Assembly: GCF_000688015.1 (NCBI RefSeq)
Contig: NZ_JIAD01000001.1
Location: 1,922,001 to 1,986,000, forward strand
Direction of reading: 5' to 3'
DNA length: 64,000 bases
Source of the DNA: Eubacterium sp. AB3007
Lineage (GTDB): Bacteria; Bacillota; Clostridia; Peptostreptococcales; Anaerovoracaceae
The notes beneath the pieces were generated by a model. It ran no database searches, was not told where the DNA came from, and was given only the letters and a program-made list of their open reading frames with translations. The translations under genes and the position numbers were made by a program. This document shows, in pieces, positions 62,583 through 64,000 of this stretch (its first letter is position 1; the number at the start of each line of letters is the position of its first letter).

Positions 62583-63218
62583 ATGAAGGCAATTTTAGGA
62601 AAGAAAGTCGGGATGACCCAGATTTTCGCAGAATCAGGCGCTGTGATTCCTGTGACTGTCATCGAAGCAGGTCCTGAGGTAGTCACTCAGATCAAGACTG
62701 TCGAGACAGATGGATACGAAGCCGTACAGGTAGGCTTTGAGGATCAGAAGCCGCAGAGAGTGAACAAGCCGATGACCGGCCACTTTGAGAAGAGCGGCAC
62801 CTCCCCCAAGAAGTATCTGACAGAGTTCAGACCAGAAGAGGGAGAGACCTATGAGCTGGGACAGGTGATCACCGTTGCTGATTTCGAAGAAGGAAAGAAG
62901 CTGGACATCACTGGTGTTTCCAAGGGTAAGGGAACTCAGGGTAACATCAAGAGACACGGACACCACAGAGGCCCCATGAGCCACGGTTCCAAGCACAAGA
63001 GACTGGCCGGCGCTCTGGCAGGTGCGACTTATCCATCCAGAGTATTCCCGGGCAACGCAGGTCCGGGCCGCATGGGCAGAGATACCGTGACAGTTCAGAA
63101 CGTAGAACTCGTGAAGATCGACACTGACAGAAATCTGATGCTGGTCAAGGGCGCTGTTCCGGGAGGAAGAGGAAGCCTGGTCAAGATCAGATACGCTGTC
63201 AAGGGTCAGGACAAATAA
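62583..63218 (+). CDS. rplC: 50S ribosomal protein L3
   Basis: A 211-residue protein beginning [14 protein letters not shown], with [20 protein letters not shown] in the part that reaches the peptidyl transferase centre. AATGGAGG lies upstream of ATG 62583. Second in the S10-L3-L4-L23 order. Confidence 0.98.
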   Translation: MKAILGKKVGMTQIFAESGAVIPVTVIEAGPEVVTQIKTVETDGYEAVQVGFEDQKPQRVNKPMTGHFEKSGTSPKKYLTEFRPEEGETYELGQVITVADFEEGKKLDITGVSKGKGTQGNIKRHGHHRGPMSHGSKHKRLAGALAGATYPSRVFPGNAGPGRMGRDTVTVQNVELVKIDTDRNLMLVKGAVPGGRGSLVKIRYAVKGQDK

Positions 63219-63245
63219 TCAGACTGAGGAAAGGAGGAAGCGTAA

Positions 63246-63869
63246 ATGGCAACAATTACAATGCTCAACATGGCCGGACAGGAAGCTGGCACCATCGAGC
63301 TGAAGGATGAAATTTTTGGCATCGAGCCAAACGAGAACGCGGTTCACGACGTAGTGAAGAACTACCTGGCTAACCAGAGACAGGGTACTCAGTCTGCTAA
63401 GACAAGAGGCGAAGTCAGAGGGGGCGGACGGAAGCCTTTCAGACAGAAGGGGACAGGCCGCCACAGACAGGGATCTAGCACAGACCCGTCGCAGATTGGA
63501 GGCGGTGTGGTATTCGCACCCAAGCCGAGAGATTACAGCTATTCCGTACCTAAGAAGGTCAAGAGACTGGCGATGCTGTCAGCTCTCTCTGCCAAGGTAG
63601 CAGATGGCGAGATGATCGTTCTGGACGAGCTGAAGATGGAAGCTCCTAAGACCAAGGAGATGGTCGCTACACTGGCCAACATCAAGGCTGGCAAGAAGCC
63701 GCTGATCATCACCGCCGCTAAGGATGAGAACGTTGTGAAGTCCGCAGCAAACATCCCTGGCGTAAGAACAGCGCTGGTAGGCACCATGAACGTATATGAG
63801 ATCGTAAACCACGACAGCTTCATCGTCACCAAGGAAGCAATCGAAAAGATCGAGGAGGTGTACTTATAA
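63246..63869 (+). CDS. rplD: 50S ribosomal protein L4
   Basis: A 207-residue protein. The extended loop that lines the exit tunnel is clear (KTRGEVRGGGRKPFRQKGTGRHRQGSS). L4 may also control the operon through its leader. AAAGGAGG before the ATG. Confidence 0.98.
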   Translation: MATITMLNMAGQEAGTIELKDEIFGIEPNENAVHDVVKNYLANQRQGTQSAKTRGEVRGGGRKPFRQKGTGRHRQGSSTDPSQIGGGVVFAPKPRDYSYSVPKKVKRLAMLSALSAKVADGEMIVLDELKMEAPKTKEMVATLANIKAGKKPLIITAAKDENVVKSAANIPGVRTALVGTMNVYEIVNHDSFIVTKEAIEKIEEVYL

Positions 63870-64000
63870 TGAGATCCGCATACGACGTAGTCATCAGACC
63901 GATCATCAGTGAGCAGTCCATGGACAAGGCCGCTGAGAAGAAGTACACATTCAAGGTCGCCGTCGACGCGAACAAGACCGAGGTCAAGAACGCGATCGAA
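63869..64000 (+). CDS. rplW: 50S ribosomal protein L23, 5' part
   Basis: The first 44 residues are visible (RSAYDVVIRPIISEQSMDKAAEKKYTFKV), typical of L23, the exit-tunnel protein that docks trigger factor and SRP. The start overlaps the rplD stop by one base (TAATG). The gene runs out of the window. Confidence 0.95.
   Translation, partial: MRSAYDVVIRPIISEQSMDKAAEKKYTFKVAVDANKTEVKNAIE

Larger units (their letters stand above)
1..64000. repeat. Dispersed word, consensus GCACAAAGCCCTG, both strands
   Basis: By eye I count about 49 copies of the core ACAAAGC (either strand), against about 7 expected if GC is near 54%. The nine-mer GCACAAAGC occurs 19 times against about 0.5 expected: near 3071, 3631, 4757, 5411, 16002, 16138, 19216, 24094, 31862, 31879, 34212, 34654, 42321, 49320, 49440, 50914, 57724, 57894 and 60221. 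Copies lie inside genes in several frames (His-Lys-Ala, Gly-Phe-Val, Ala-Leu-Cys) and between genes. None is in kamA, kdd, hbd or the ribosomal genes. Role unknown. Confidence 0.75.

Noticed and set aside
1..64000. tRNA or rRNA genes
   Set aside because: I found no stretch with the TTCGANTC/GGTTCGAATCC pattern in a cloverleaf context and no rRNA sequence.

Overview
The window looks like a chromosomal segment of an anaerobic, amino-acid-fermenting member of the Clostridia (Bacillota). I would guess near the Anaerovoracaceae/Peptostreptococcales, but no rRNA gene is present to confirm this. The grounds are: sigma-A promoters and AGGAGG ribosome sites throughout; rubrerythrin and desulfoferrodoxin; a ferredoxin-linked 2-oxoacid oxidoreductase; a complete set of lysine-aminomutase genes with CoA-transferase; a SAM-I riboswitch; and the start of the S10 ribosomal operon. 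Base composition looks slightly GC-rich and fairly even.

Layout. 1-8.4 kb: the 3' part of a type I restriction subunit, birA, two related small-protein genes, thrH, rubrerythrin, an EamA exporter, an unrecognised gene and a decayed stretch. 8.4-14.4 kb (minus): a pyrimidine operon pyrC-K-D-[repeat-filled gap]-F-E-B-I. 14.5-26.8 kb: tadA, a surface protein, ispE, a GntR regulator, HtrA protease, DUF1934, a tiny membrane protein, DUF1846, a CLC transporter, a phosphoglucose-isomerase-like protein, hbd, a homoserine dehydrogenase and a glutaredoxin. 26.9-27.5 kb: an array of 91-bp tandem repeats. 27.8-40.9 kb: the lysine fermentation island: kal (minus), a divergent regulator, kdd, kamA, kamB, kamC, kamD, kamE, a decayed atoE, and atoD-atoA. 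41-53.4 kb: a shortened diguanylate cyclase, an unknown gene, an AlaX-type editing protein, a SAM riboswitch with metK and a PRPP-synthetase-like gene, a heterodimeric ABC exporter, a cytidylate-kinase-like gene and a DUF554 protein. 53.6-60.2 kb: a probable operon for uptake and oxidation of another amino acid (symporter, VorDBAC-type oxidoreductase, class III CoA-transferase, aminotransferase). 60.2-64 kb: a metallo-hydrolase, desulfoferrodoxin, and rpsJ-rplC-rplD-rplW (cut by the window end).

The genes fit a strict anaerobe living on amino acids. Lysine is isomerised by KamA and the B12/PLP enzyme KamDE (kept active by KamB/KamC), oxidised by Kdd, then after a cleavage step (Kce, absent here) handled by Kal, Hbd and AtoDA. 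The standout is the regulator at 28422-30482. Its N-terminal half is a degenerate copy of Kdd, the enzyme encoded next door, joined to an AAA+ domain lacking GAFTGA and a C-terminal HTH. Three sites of the form YGAAC-N8-GTTCR lie upstream of kal, of the regulator itself and of kdd. The second notable signal is a short word, consensus GCACAAAGCCCTG, found in both orientations across the window, inside and outside genes, far more often than base composition predicts. All statements are from reading the sequence; no database search was run.
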